Origin: Pseudomonadota bacterium
GTDB taxonomy: Bacteria > Pseudomonadota > Gammaproteobacteria > Steroidobacterales > Steroidobacteraceae
Direction: 5' to 3'
NCBI GenBank assembly: GCA_023433465.1
Contig: JAEZCR010000026.1
Span: forward strand, 1-64,000
DNA length: 64,000 bases
How positions within the stretch are numbered: position 1 is the first letter of the stretch; each line of letters starts with the position of its first letter. Under the pieces are notes generated by a model. That model searched no databases and was not told the DNA's origin. It was given only the letters and a program-made list of their open reading frames with translations. A program made the translations under genes and the position numbers. Positions 50,196 through 58,069 of the stretch are shown in pieces.

Positions 50196-51764
50196 TCATT
50201 TCTTCTGCTTCTCTTTCCGCGCGACTTTCGAAGTTGTACTTCTTGCGTCGCCGTTGGTTAGTTCGGCAAGAAACTTCGCAAAGGGCTTAATGTCTCCGCC
50301 CACGCTGGCGCTCTCTAGCGCAGCCATGTAGTCGGCGCGGCGCTCCAGCGGAACGATGACCCAGGGGTATCCGCCGGAAGAGAGCATGAGATTCATTAGG
50401 AATCTACCGATGCGCCCGTTCCCGTCCATGTAAGGATGGATGTACACAAACATGAAGTGACCGAGTACGACGCGCACAGACGCCTCTTCTTCGCGCTCCA
50501 ACAACTCGAACAGCGCGGGCATGAGTTCGCGCACCGCTTCGATGTTCGGCGGAGTGTGCATTGATCGCCGGATGTAGACAGGACCATTGCGGTATCCGGC
50601 GAGATCGGCGGCGCGCAGAATGCCTGCCGTGACGCTTGGACCGAATAATTCGCGATACCAAGTTGCGTGGTCGCTATCGGCGATGCGCCCTGCGTTCTCG
50701 CCACCCAATACCTTCTTGATGCTCTGCTCGACAGCCTGAAACGCCTGCCAGTACCCGCGAGCTGCCAACGCGTTTCGGTGTTCCTGATCGTCTTTGTTGG
50801 TGTCGGGGCTCCAGTTGCCGGCGCGAACCTTCTCGATGAGCGCTGCGCTGACTTTGTACCCCTCAATGGACAACGAGTTGTAGGCGTCGTTGGCGTAAAT
50901 CTCTTCAACCTGTTTCAGGTATGCGGCAGTGCTCTTGGGTCGACCAGGTGCGGCCGGAAAGATGGCGAGCACGTCTTCACGCATCCGCGCCCAGTCCATG
51001 CGCATGCGATTGACGTAGGGCGAAGTCTCGCGGGCGCCGAATGCGACAAGTGAGTCATCCTCGAACGGATCGCTTTCGTTAACGGTGTATCCGGCGGCCT
51101 GCATCGCTCCGACGATGTCATTGGCGATCCGGTCCCGCCCAATGTTTCTGAAGGCGGCCGCCAGCCGGCCTGCGACCGTGCTACGTCCGCCATCGAGCAG
51201 CCGACTGAGCAAGTCCGATGCGTCTTGAACCATGGCGAGCGCCGCGCGCATTTCAGTTGGCCGCGCGGCAAATTGCGCCGGCGAGCAGGACAGCAATGCG
51301 GCGGACAACTTGTAGAGTCTGACGCCGTCTTTCACTTCCCGATCGACGGCGGGAGGCAAATCGAGGCGGACATCGAATATTGACGTCCCGTGAATGAACT
51401 CGGTGGGTTTGTTGTTTCCGCGAGGCGAGCGCACGAGCAATTGTCGCGGCACGGTCCAGTTGCCGGTATGCAAACTAATGGATTGCTCCGGACTGACGCA
51501 CCAGTCCTCGCCTAAACGGGAATCGAGATAAGACGAGCAGAAGGACCAGAACGAGGCGTACCAGGAGGTGCTTTCGCCTGCCGGCTCGTCCGGCCTGCAC
51601 GGGATGTACCAGCCTCTTATTACCTCTTTTATGAATCCGGCTTTGACCAGACGTTCGCGGTGGGTTCGGCTCATGTCGCTGAAGCGAAGCGCAACGCGTC
51701 CCGCGTCCTGAAGTTCTTTCAGGACGGCAAGAGAAGCGGCCAATTTGTCGGCGGGCGTCGCCAT
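50196..51764 (-). CDS. AbiEi-like/Fic-domain fusion protein
   Basis: This 522-aa protein has an N-terminal region like the AbiEi/DUF4095-type antitoxin winged helix (LRFSDMSRTHRERLVKAGFI, then the EVIRGWYIP beta turn), a middle inhibitory motif SLSIEG (Ser297-x3-Glu301-Gly302, class II [S/T]xxxE[G/N]), and a Fic domain with the catalytic loop HPYMDGNGRIGR (443-454). Fic enzymes transfer AMP to target proteins; the internal motif keeps the enzyme off by blocking the ATP gamma-phosphate site. It lies 25 bp before the type ISP gene, same direction. Four 24-bp repeats precede it, probably for self-regulation by the N-terminal domain. Confidence 0.85.
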   Translation of the reverse strand: MATPADKLAASLAVLKELQDAGRVALRFSDMSRTHRERLVKAGFIKEVIRGWYIPCRPDEPAGESTSWYASFWSFCSSYLDSRLGEDWCVSPEQSISLHTGNWTVPRQLLVRSPRGNNKPTEFIHGTSIFDVRLDLPPAVDREVKDGVRLYKLSAALLSCSPAQFAARPTEMRAALAMVQDASDLLSRLLDGGRSTVAGRLAAAFRNIGRDRIANDIVGAMQAAGYTVNESDPFEDDSLVAFGARETSPYVNRMRMDWARMREDVLAIFPAAPGRPKSTAAYLKQVEEIYANDAYNSLSIEGYKVSAALIEKVRAGNWSPDTNKDDQEHRNALAARGYWQAFQAVEQSIKKVLGGENAGRIADSDHATWYRELFGPSVTAGILRAADLAGYRNGPVYIRRSMHTPPNIEAVRELMPALFELLEREEEASVRVVLGHFMFVYIHPYMDGNGRIGRFLMNLMLSSGGYPWVIVPLERRADYMAALESASVGGDIKPFAKFLAELTNGDARSTTSKVARKEKQKK

Positions 51765-51778
51765 GGGCGATTGCTAAA

Positions 51779-51874
51779 TCTAGGGTTTGGCGTTGTGCGG
51801 TTTCTAGGTTTTAGTGTTGTATTATTTCTAGGTTTTGGCGTCAAGCGATTTCTAGGTTTTGGCGTCAAAGTGAC
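51779..51874. repeat. Four tandem 24-bp direct repeats upstream of the Fic gene
   Basis: Copies start at 51779, 51803, 51827 and 51851 with an exact period of 24 bp and the core TCTAGGTTTTGGCGT (small variations in the first two). They begin 15 bp upstream of the Fic start on the minus strand, so they cover the likely promoter. They could be binding iterons for the AbiEi-like domain. On the minus strand they also encode a short repeated KPRN peptide, which I do not regard as a gene. Confidence 0.8.
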
Positions 51875-51940
51875 TTCGGCGTGGCCCCTCTGCGCCGAAG
51901 GCGCACCCGCGCAGCCTGGGCGTGACCGGGCCACGCGACC

Positions 51941-52492
51941 CTAACCGCCGGGCTCGGAATGCCCAACGCCCCAACTTCGCAGATTCGCCTTTAGCAACGT
52001 CTTCGTGTTCTCGCGCAGCGCTTCGCAGATTCTGAGCATCGCCCGGAATTCTTCGCGCACTGAGCTAGGCCACCCGCCTCCCTCATTCGCCACTTTGGCA
52101 ATCTGATTGATGTTCCGTCCAATGGCCGCCAGCTCCGCGATGCTGCGCTTCAGCGCGAGCAGCTCGTCCTTTGGCAATGGAGTGAGCGACCGCAGATGTG
52201 CCCGCACCAGGACGGAGACATAGGTCGCCGCCGGCATCGCTCGAGACGCAGCTCGATCGCGCAGCAGGACCTGATCGCTAGGCTGCAGGCGAACAGTCAG
52301 CCGCGCCTGGCGAAGTCCTCCTTCGTCCCGCTTGGGCTCTGAGAGTGCTTCATCGCCAACTCTTCGGAGCATGACTCCAAGCAATTCCTTGAGGAGCGCG
52401 GATTCGGTCCGGCCTTCGCGCTGGGCCAGAGCGCGAAGCCGTAGCTTCGTCTCCTGAGTCACGCGCAAGTGAATGAACGCCGATGCCGCCAT
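51941..52492 (-). CDS. MobC-like relaxosome accessory protein
   Basis: This 183-aa protein has an N-terminal ribbon-helix-helix-like segment (AFIHLRVTQETKLRLRALAQ) and a C-terminal MobC-type motif (LKRSIAELAAIGRNINQIAKVAN). MobC proteins bind oriT DNA and help a relaxase start transfer. No relaxase is present in this island, so it may recruit a relaxase in trans or be a remnant. It is followed by the repeats and the Fic gene in the same direction. Confidence 0.78.
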   Translation of the reverse strand: MAASAFIHLRVTQETKLRLRALAQREGRTESALLKELLGVMLRRVGDEALSEPKRDEGGLRQARLTVRLQPSDQVLLRDRAASRAMPAATYVSVLVRAHLRSLTPLPKDELLALKRSIAELAAIGRNINQIAKVANEGGGWPSSVREEFRAMLRICEALRENTKTLLKANLRSWGVGHSEPGG

Positions 52493-52690
52493 GCGTGTGA
52501 TCGTGAGACAAGAGCCGCCGCGAGGCTATCCTGCCTTTCACTCCAAATTCAGCCGAAACCTCACACCGACGCACACCGCGCACTCACCGTTGCTAACTAG
52601 ATTTCGAGCGCCGCACGTCATCAAGGTTTAGCTCGAAACTTCGGCGATACCTCAACTGTCAGCGGTCCCCACGGCGTGAAACCATCAGCC
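52493..52690. other. Divergent promoter gap between mobC-like and xis-like genes
   Basis: This 198-bp gap holds no gene. It must contain the promoters of both genes; no clear operator was identified. An oriT for the MobC-like protein could also be here, but I see no convincing nick-type inverted repeat. Confidence 0.35.
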
Positions 52691-53086
52691 ATGAGTGACA
52701 ACTCGTCCCTTGGCGACCGGAACCACACATCGAGAGCGCACCCCGCGCCGCCGCCCCGCTTCATCCGCTTACGCGACGCCCCCGCCTACCTCGGCATGGA
52801 CAAGAACCGCTTTAACCGCGAAGTGCGCCCCTGCGTCCTCACTCTCCGCATCGGCATCCAAGGAATCGCCTTCGATCGCGTTGACCTCGATGCGTGGGCG
52901 GACGACTATAAGAGCCGCAACGGGTGCCATGCGGCTCGCTCACACAGGAGCAAATCATGGGAACCCAGAAAATGTCAGGCCTCACCAAGCGCGGTGGGAC
53001 TTGGCACATCGACAAGGTGTTCAGAGGAACGCGCATTCGCGAGAGCACTGGAACAGGCGAGATCGTCAAAGCCCAGGAACTGCTAG
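52691..53086 (+). CDS. AlpA/excisionase-like DNA-binding protein
   Basis: This 131-aa frame begins with a helix-turn-helix of the excisionase type (FIRLRDAPAYLGMDKNRFNR, then AFDRVDLDAWADDYKSRNG). The homologous part ends at about residue 76; the remaining 55 residues are read mostly in the start of the integrase gene (130-bp overlap, another frame) and look random, so the functional stop may have been lost. It probably aids excision or controls integrase. The ATG 52691 is used; a GTG at 52676 is also possible. Confidence 0.65.
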   Translation: MSDNSSLGDRNHTSRAHPAPPPRFIRLRDAPAYLGMDKNRFNREVRPCVLTLRIGIQGIAFDRVDLDAWADDYKSRNGCHAARSHRSKSWEPRKCQASPSAVGLGTSTRCSEERAFARALEQARSSKPRNC

Positions 53087-54159
53087 CCAAGCGAATCGAA
53101 GAGATTCGTGCGGCGCAGCTCTACGGCGTGAGACCCGATCGCACGTTCCGCGCGGCAGCGACCAAGTTCCTGAACGAGAACCAGCACAAGAGGAGTATCG
53201 ACGACGATGCGCTGCACTTGTCCCAACTCGATCCCTTCATCGGGAACCTGTTCCTCAAGCAAGTGCATCTGGACAGCCTGCAGCCCTTCATCGCCAGCCG
53301 GCGAGCGGATGGCGTCAAGACGACGACGATCAACCTGGCGCTTGGCACGGTGAGGCGAGTCTTGAATCTGGCGGCATCAGAGTGGCGGGACGAGCGCGGC
53401 ATGACCTGGCTGGAACACGCAGCGAAGATCAAGCTGCTTCCGGTCAAAGACAAACGCGCTCCGTATCCGCTTTCACGAGAGGAACAAGCCGCGTTGTTTC
53501 AGGAGCTGCCGGACTATCTAGCTCGGATGTCTCTGTTCAAGGTCAACACCGGCCTGCGCGAGCAGGAAGTCTGCGGGTTGAAGTGGGCGGACGAGGTAGA
53601 GGTTCCGGAACTCAACACATCGGTGTTCCTCATCGAAGGCGACAAGGTGAAGAACGGACAGGATCGTCTGGTCATTCTCAACCGCGTCGCGCGTTCGGTC
53701 ATCGACAGTGTTCGGGGTCAGCATCCGGAGTACGTGTTCGTTCGATTTCCGAAGCCGAAGAAGTCCGAGGCCGGAAGTTCACTCGTGGGACGGAAAGGCC
53801 TTCCACTGACGAGCATGAACACGACCGCGTGGCAAAACGCTCGTGTTCGCGCTGCAGACAAGTGGAAGGAGCGAACCGGAACCGACGCGGCTGATGGCTT
53901 CCGCCGAGTGCGGGTCCACGATCTGAAGCACACATTCGGCCGTCGCCTTCGCGCGGCGGGAGTGTCCTTCGAAGATCGCCAGGACCTGCTCGGCCACAAG
54001 AGCAGCCGCATCACGACGCACTACTCCTCAGCCGAGCTGGCAAGCCTGATTGCGGCAGCCGAGAAGGTCTGCGATGCAGACTCCCACAATTCCCCCGCAA
54101 CCACCTGGCTGCGGCGAAGAGCGGGAAATGAAAACCGCGACAAGATGTTGTCGCGGTAG
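52957..54159 (+). CDS. int: Tyrosine-type site-specific integrase
   Basis: This 400-aa recombinase has an N-terminal arm/SAM-like domain (about 50-160) and a catalytic domain with Arg in TGLREQEVCGLKW, the box HDLKHTFGRRL (Lys instead of the usual Arg in HxxR), a later His in LLGHKSSRITTHYS and the nucleophile Tyr in that same segment. ATG 52957 is chosen because AGGAG lies 6 bp before it. It ends 7 bp from the 3' end of tRNA-Arg, with a hairpin CCGCGACA/TGTTGTCGCGG near its stop. It inserted and could mobilise the island. Confidence 0.93.
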   Translation: MGTQKMSGLTKRGGTWHIDKVFRGTRIRESTGTGEIVKAQELLAKRIEEIRAAQLYGVRPDRTFRAAATKFLNENQHKRSIDDDALHLSQLDPFIGNLFLKQVHLDSLQPFIASRRADGVKTTTINLALGTVRRVLNLAASEWRDERGMTWLEHAAKIKLLPVKDKRAPYPLSREEQAALFQELPDYLARMSLFKVNTGLREQEVCGLKWADEVEVPELNTSVFLIEGDKVKNGQDRLVILNRVARSVIDSVRGQHPEYVFVRFPKPKKSEAGSSLVGRKGLPLTSMNTTAWQNARVRAADKWKERTGTDAADGFRRVRVHDLKHTFGRRLRAAGVSFEDRQDLLGHKSSRITTHYSSAELASLIAAAEKVCDADSHNSPATTWLRRRAGNENRDKMLSR

Positions 54160-54166
54160 AGGAAAG

Positions 54167-54243
54167 TGGCGCGCCCGGAGAGATTCGAACTCCCGACCAC
54201 CTGGTTCGTAGCCAGGTACTCTATCCAGCTGAGCTACGGGCGC
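54167..54243 (-). tRNA. tRNA-Arg (anticodon ACG)
   Basis: This 77-nt gene with encoded CCA has acceptor stem GCGCCCG/CGGGCGC, a D-arm with GCTCAGCTGGATAGAG, anticodon stem CCTGG/CCAGG enclosing the loop CTACGAA (anticodon ACG), and a T-arm with the usual GTTCGAATC. Its 3' 45 nt are duplicated at 40010-40054. It serves as the integration site of the island and has been restored by it. A possible -10 (TAGGAT on the minus strand) is at 54267-54272. Confidence 0.97.
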
Positions 54244-54595
54244 GTGGCTCAAATTTGAGGGCGCGCATCCTACCACAACGCATTTCCGGCCCGGGAAGCA
54301 AAGATAAACCCTGCCAAAACAACCACTTGGAAGAACGCCGCCGCAGCTCCGGCGGGGCCGCCGCACGGCCGCCAGGGGCGTGAAAGGTCGATTCGGGCCG
54401 ACCGGACCATGCAACGCGACCCCGGCACCGTCTCCGGCTTCACCCTGGCGGAGCGCGAGTAGTTAGCCCAAGGTCGGATTGAAGCATCGCCAAGTGGGCG
54501 CTGTCCCGCGCCGCGCTAGGACCCCGCCTACAAGGCGCCGCAGCCCCGATTGTTACCATCGTCGCCCTTTTCCTCACTCACCGAGGGCTCCCGCG
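54244..54595. other. Gap between tRNA-Arg and the stressosome operon
   Basis: These 352 bp hold the tRNA promoter on the minus strand (TAGGAT at 54267-54272) and, on the plus strand, the leader of rsbR. No gene is seen. A short minus-strand frame here reads through the tRNA and is spurious. Confidence 0.5.
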
Positions 54596-55444
54596 ATGGC
54601 CGATGCCACGATGTCGAACGTGCTCAAGAAAAGTGGCAGGGAGATCCAGGCCAGTTGGACCCGGGACCTCACCAGCGCCGCGCCGAACGCGAAAGGCCGC
54701 ATCTCGGCTCTCGAACTCGAGCAACAGGCGGACGAGTTCGTAAAGCTCCTGACGACCGCGGCCGAGCATGCGCGGGCGGCGGACATCTCCGCGCCGGAGT
54801 TCAAGCCCTTGCGCGAGTTCCTCGAGGGCATCACTCGCTCGCGCGTGATGCAGGGGTTCACGTCCGACGAAACGGCGTCGTTCATCTTCTCGTTCAAGAA
54901 GCCGTTCTTCTCCGCCCTTCGCACCGAGGTCGGCAAGGACGCGGAATCGCTCGCGGAGCAGGTCTGGAAGGCGACCGAGCTGCTGGACGCGCTCGGGCTG
55001 CATACGGTCAGCAGCTACCAGAAGTCGCGCGAGGAAGTGATCAACCGCCAGCAGCGCGAGATGCTCGAGCTGTCGACTCCGGTGGTGAAACTCTGGGAAG
55101 GCATCCTTGCGCTGCCGATGATTGGCACGCTCGACTCCGCGCGTACCCAGGTCGTCATGGAAAACCTGCTGCAGAAAGTCGTGGAGACCGGCGCGCAGAT
55201 CGCGATCCTCGACATCACCGGCGTGCCGATGGTCGACACGCTGGTCGCGCAGCACCTGCTCAAGACGGTGACCGCGCTGCGGCTCATGGGCGCCGAATGC
55301 ATCATCTCGGGTGTGCGCCCGCAGATCGCGCAGACCATCGTGCACCTCGGCGTCGATCTGCAGGGTGTGACGACGAAGGCGAATCTCGCCGACGCGTTGG
55401 CGCTCGCGCTCCGTCGCACGGGCAGCAAGCTGAACCAGCACTGA
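54596..55444 (+). CDS. rsbR: Stressosome protein RsbR (co-antagonist)
   Basis: This 282-aa protein has an N-terminal helical sensor domain of the RsbR type (about 8-160) and a C-terminal STAS domain (about 165-275) with LDITGVPMVDTLVAQHLL, whose Thr residues correspond to those phosphorylated by RsbT. RsbR and RsbS form the large stressosome shell. The ATG at 54596 gives the usual MADATMSNVLK start. Its stop shares one base with the rsbS start, which is the usual order of stressosome operons. What signal the N domain senses is not known. Confidence 0.9.
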   Translation: MADATMSNVLKKSGREIQASWTRDLTSAAPNAKGRISALELEQQADEFVKLLTTAAEHARAADISAPEFKPLREFLEGITRSRVMQGFTSDETASFIFSFKKPFFSALRTEVGKDAESLAEQVWKATELLDALGLHTVSSYQKSREEVINRQQREMLELSTPVVKLWEGILALPMIGTLDSARTQVVMENLLQKVVETGAQIAILDITGVPMVDTLVAQHLLKTVTALRLMGAECIISGVRPQIAQTIVHLGVDLQGVTTKANLADALALALRRTGSKLNQH

Positions 55445-55830
55445 TGGACAGGATTCCCATCCTGCGCATGGGCGAGTTCCTGCTCGTCACCATCCAGGTC
55501 GACATGCACGATCAGCTCGCCCTTCGCCTGCAGGACGACCTGTCGAACACGATCCAGCGGCACACGAGCCAGGGAGTGCTGATCGACATCTCGTCGCTCG
55601 AGATGGTCGACTCGTTCATCGGCCGCATGGTGTCCGACATTTCAGGCATGGCCAAGATCCTCGGCGCGGAAACGGTGCTGGTGGGAATGCAACCGTCCGT
55701 GGCGATCACGCTCGTCGAGCTCGGACTGTCGTTGACGGGCGTCGCCACGGCGCTGAACGTCGAACGTGGGATGGCGATGCTGCGCCGGAAGATAGAAAGA
55801 GATGGCGGCGCCGATGTCTTCGCAAACTAG
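55444..55830 (+). CDS. rsbS: Stressosome STAS protein RsbS
   Basis: This 128-aa single STAS-domain protein contains IDISSLEMVDSFIGRMVSD, in which Ser57 (MVDSF) corresponds to the Ser phosphorylated by RsbT in Bacillus RsbS. It is the core scaffold protein that holds RsbT in unstressed cells. The start overlaps the rsbR stop (TGATG), and its last 29 bp overlap rsbT. Confidence 0.93.
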   Translation: MDRIPILRMGEFLLVTIQVDMHDQLALRLQDDLSNTIQRHTSQGVLIDISSLEMVDSFIGRMVSDISGMAKILGAETVLVGMQPSVAITLVELGLSLTGVATALNVERGMAMLRRKIERDGGADVFAN

Positions 55831-56218
55831 CGGCGCGGCCCCGCTCAAATCTGAGCACGACATCGTCCTCGCGCGCCAGGTGGTGCGCAAACTCACGCAG
55901 GAGTTGGGCTTCTCGCTCGTCGACCAGACGAAGATGGTCACGGCGGCAAGCGAACTGGCCCGCAACGCGTACGTCTATGGCCGCGGCGGCGTGATGAGCT
56001 GGGAGAAGATCGACGGCGTGGAACGTCGCGGCCTCAAGTTGCTGTTCGCGGACGAGGGCCCTGGCATCCCGGATATCGGTCTCGCGCTCACCGACGGTTG
56101 GACGTCGGGCAACGGCCTCGGAATGGGCCTGTCGGGGGCAAAGCGGCTCGTGAACGAATTCGACATCGATACGAAGGTCGGTGGCGGCACTCGCGTGACC
56201 ATCGTCCGATGGAAATGA
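55802..56218 (+). CDS. rsbT: Serine/threonine kinase RsbT
   Basis: This 138-aa GHKL kinase has the N box in TAASELARNAYVYG, the G1 box LFADEGPGIPDIGLAL and G2 box GNGLGMGLSGAKRLV. It phosphorylates RsbR and RsbS under stress and then leaves the stressosome to act on a partner. An alternative start at the second Met (55814) is possible. There is no rsbU or sigma-B gene in the window, so output is probably through the downstream phosphatase and kinases. Confidence 0.92.
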   Translation: MAAPMSSQTSGAAPLKSEHDIVLARQVVRKLTQELGFSLVDQTKMVTAASELARNAYVYGRGGVMSWEKIDGVERRGLKLLFADEGPGIPDIGLALTDGWTSGNGLGMGLSGAKRLVNEFDIDTKVGGGTRVTIVRWK

Positions 56219-56222
56219 AGAA

Positions 56223-57215
56223 ATGGATTCCGCCGTGAAAATCCGAGGCATCAATGCGCAGCAGCGATTCCTCATCGACGACGAAAGCAAGGTCGGCGAG
56301 GCGCGGCGCGCCGCGCAGACGCTCGCGTCCTTCGAGTTCACGGCCGAGATTGCCGGCAAGGTCGCGATCGCGGCAACGGAGCTCGCGCGAAACCTGCTGC
56401 GCCATGCGCGTGGCGGCGAGTTGCTCGTGCAGCAGCTCGAAGACGGTCAAAACGCGGCCATCGAACTACTCGCGATCGATCGCGGGCCGGGCATGCGCGA
56501 CGTCGCGCGCTGCATGACGGACGGCTATTCGACCGCGGGAACGCCGGGGACCGGGCTCGGCGCGGTGCGCCGGCTCGCCGGAGAGTTCGACATCCACTCG
56601 GCGCCGGGCCACGGCACGATCGTCATGGCGCGCTTCGGGGACGTTCTCACGACGCGGTTCGGCGCGGTGAGTGTCGCCATGGAAGGTGAAATCGAGTGCG
56701 GAGATTCCTGGCACCTCGAACACCGGGGCGACGAGACGGCGCTGTTCGTCGTGGATGGGCTGGGCCATGGCACGTTCGCCGCCGCGGCCGCGCACGAGGC
56801 CGTCGGTGCATTCGACGCGGCCCCCTTCGATCAGCCCCAGGACGTGATGACGCGCGCGAACGGGCACCTCTCGAAAACGCGCGGCGGCGCCGCGGCCTGC
56901 GCCAGGGTCTCGGGCAACCGCGTGAGCTACGCGGGCGTGGGGAACATCTCGGGCGCGCTCGTCGCGCATGAGAAGTCGCAGGGCCTCGTCTCGCACAACG
57001 GGACGCTCGGGATCAATCATCGGGCCACGCAGCAGTTCGAATACACGCGCGCACCCGGCGCCCTGCTCGTAATGCACACGGACGGCATTTCCGCGCGCTG
57101 GGATCTCAAGCACCAGCCCGACGTGCTCGTGAGCCATCCGGCCATCGTTGCGGCGATGCTCTATCGCGATCATGCGCGCGGGCGCGACGACGCCACCGTG
57201 GTGGTGCTCGCATGA
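56223..57215 (+). CDS. RsbT-like ATPase fused to SpoIIE/PP2C phosphatase (RsbX-like)
   Basis: This 330-aa protein combines an N-terminal GHKL domain resembling RsbT/RsbW (about 20-140: TELARNLLRHARGGELL; DRGPGMRDVARCMTDGY; GTGLGAVRRL) with a C-terminal SpoIIE/PP2C phosphatase (about 145-330: FVVDGLGHGTFAA, with Asp for metal; ALLVMHTDGISARWD; GRDDATVVVL). RsbX in Bacillus dephosphorylates the stressosome; here the same protein may also phosphorylate. It lies 4 bp after rsbT and overlaps the next kinase by 4 bp. Confidence 0.88.
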   Translation: MDSAVKIRGINAQQRFLIDDESKVGEARRAAQTLASFEFTAEIAGKVAIAATELARNLLRHARGGELLVQQLEDGQNAAIELLAIDRGPGMRDVARCMTDGYSTAGTPGTGLGAVRRLAGEFDIHSAPGHGTIVMARFGDVLTTRFGAVSVAMEGEIECGDSWHLEHRGDETALFVVDGLGHGTFAAAAAHEAVGAFDAAPFDQPQDVMTRANGHLSKTRGGAAACARVSGNRVSYAGVGNISGALVAHEKSQGLVSHNGTLGINHRATQQFEYTRAPGALLVMHTDGISARWDLKHQPDVLVSHPAIVAAMLYRDHARGRDDATVVVLA

Positions 57216-58069
57216 GCGAACTGCAGACACAACTCGCCGCGCGCGAAGCCGACATCGTCGCGCTGCGCCACGAGCTGGAAGAGACCAACAAGGGCGTGGT
57301 CGCGTTGTACGCGGAGCTCGACGACAAGGCCGCGCAGCTGCGCGCCGCGAACGACCTCAAGAGCCGCTTCCTCTCGTACATGAGCCACGAGTTCCGCACG
57401 CCGCTCACCTCGATGACCAGCATTTCGAACATCCTGCTGCAGCGTCTCGATGGCCCACTGACTCCCGAACAGGAGAAGCAGGTGGAGTTCATCCGCGGCT
57501 CGACACGCGAGCTCACCGAGATGGTCAACGACCTGCTGGACCTCGCGAAGGTCGAAGCCGGCCGCATCACCATCTCTCCCGAGTGGTTCGAGATGGTTGA
57601 CCTGTTCGCCGCGCTGCGCGGCATGTTCAAGCCCATCGCCGCGTCGGCATCGGTTTCGCTCGTGTTCGACGAACCGGAGGGCGAGGTCAAACTGTTCACC
57701 GACGACAAGAAGCTCTCGCAGATCCTGCGCAACTTCATCTCGAACGCGCTCAAGTTCACGCCCGAAGGCGAGGTGCGCGTGTCTGCGCGAGTGCTCGACG
57801 ATGGCTTCGTCGAGTTCGCGGTCGCGGACACCGGCATCGGCATCGCGCCCGAGCACATACCTCACCTCTTCACCGATTTCATGCAGCTGGACGTGAAACT
57901 GCAGAGACGCCTGCGCGGCTCGGGCCTCGGCCTCTCGCTGGCGCGCAAATTCGCGATGTTGCTCGGCGGCCGCGTCGGCGTCGAGAGCGAGGTCGGCAAG
58001 GGGTCGCGTTTCTGGGTCACACTGCCCATGCGGTTCGATCCGTCTCTGGCCGTTCAGGAGGTGACATGA
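57212..58069 (+). CDS. Histidine kinase (coiled-coil, HisKA, HATPase)
   Basis: This 285-aa soluble histidine kinase has an N-terminal coiled coil (about 5-45), HisKA with phospho-acceptor His59 (SHEFRTPLTSM), and a HATPase domain with N box NFISNALKFT, G1 DTGIGIAPEHI and G2 GSGLGLSLARKF. There is no sensor domain or membrane segment, so input comes through a partner, most simply the stressosome proteins made from the same mRNA. The ATGA overlaps on both ends show strict co-expression. Confidence 0.92.
   Translation: MSELQTQLAAREADIVALRHELEETNKGVVALYAELDDKAAQLRAANDLKSRFLSYMSHEFRTPLTSMTSISNILLQRLDGPLTPEQEKQVEFIRGSTRELTEMVNDLLDLAKVEAGRITISPEWFEMVDLFAALRGMFKPIAASASVSLVFDEPEGEVKLFTDDKKLSQILRNFISNALKFTPEGEVRVSARVLDDGFVEFAVADTGIGIAPEHIPHLFTDFMQLDVKLQRRLRGSGLGLSLARKFAMLLGGRVGVESEVGKGSRFWVTLPMRFDPSLAVQEVT

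Larger units (their letters stand above)
40010..54211. mobile_element. Integrated genomic island in tRNA-Arg(ACG)
   Basis: A 45-bp perfect direct repeat (40010-40054 and 54167-54211) corresponds to the 3' part of tRNA-Arg from the anticodon loop to CCA. The right copy belongs to the intact tRNA and lies next to a tyrosine integrase, as is usual for islands that insert at tRNA genes. Between the copies are about 14.1 kb with lower GC than the flanks, carrying CBASS, a type ISP restriction-modification gene, a Fic gene, mobC-like, xis-like and int genes. There is no relaxase or conjugation set, so transfer would need helpers. Confidence 0.9.

Noticed and set aside
51779..51874. CRISPR array
   Set aside because: The repeats are contiguous with a 24-bp period and no unique spacers, and there are no cas genes.
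51719..51934. Repeat protein with KPRN units
   Set aside because: It is only the translation of the 24-bp tandem repeats upstream of the Fic gene and overlaps its start.
54028..54414. Minus-strand frame with VAQLDRVPGYEPGGREFESL
   Set aside because: This peptide is the known artefact of translating a tRNA gene; the DNA is tRNA-Arg and the integrase end.
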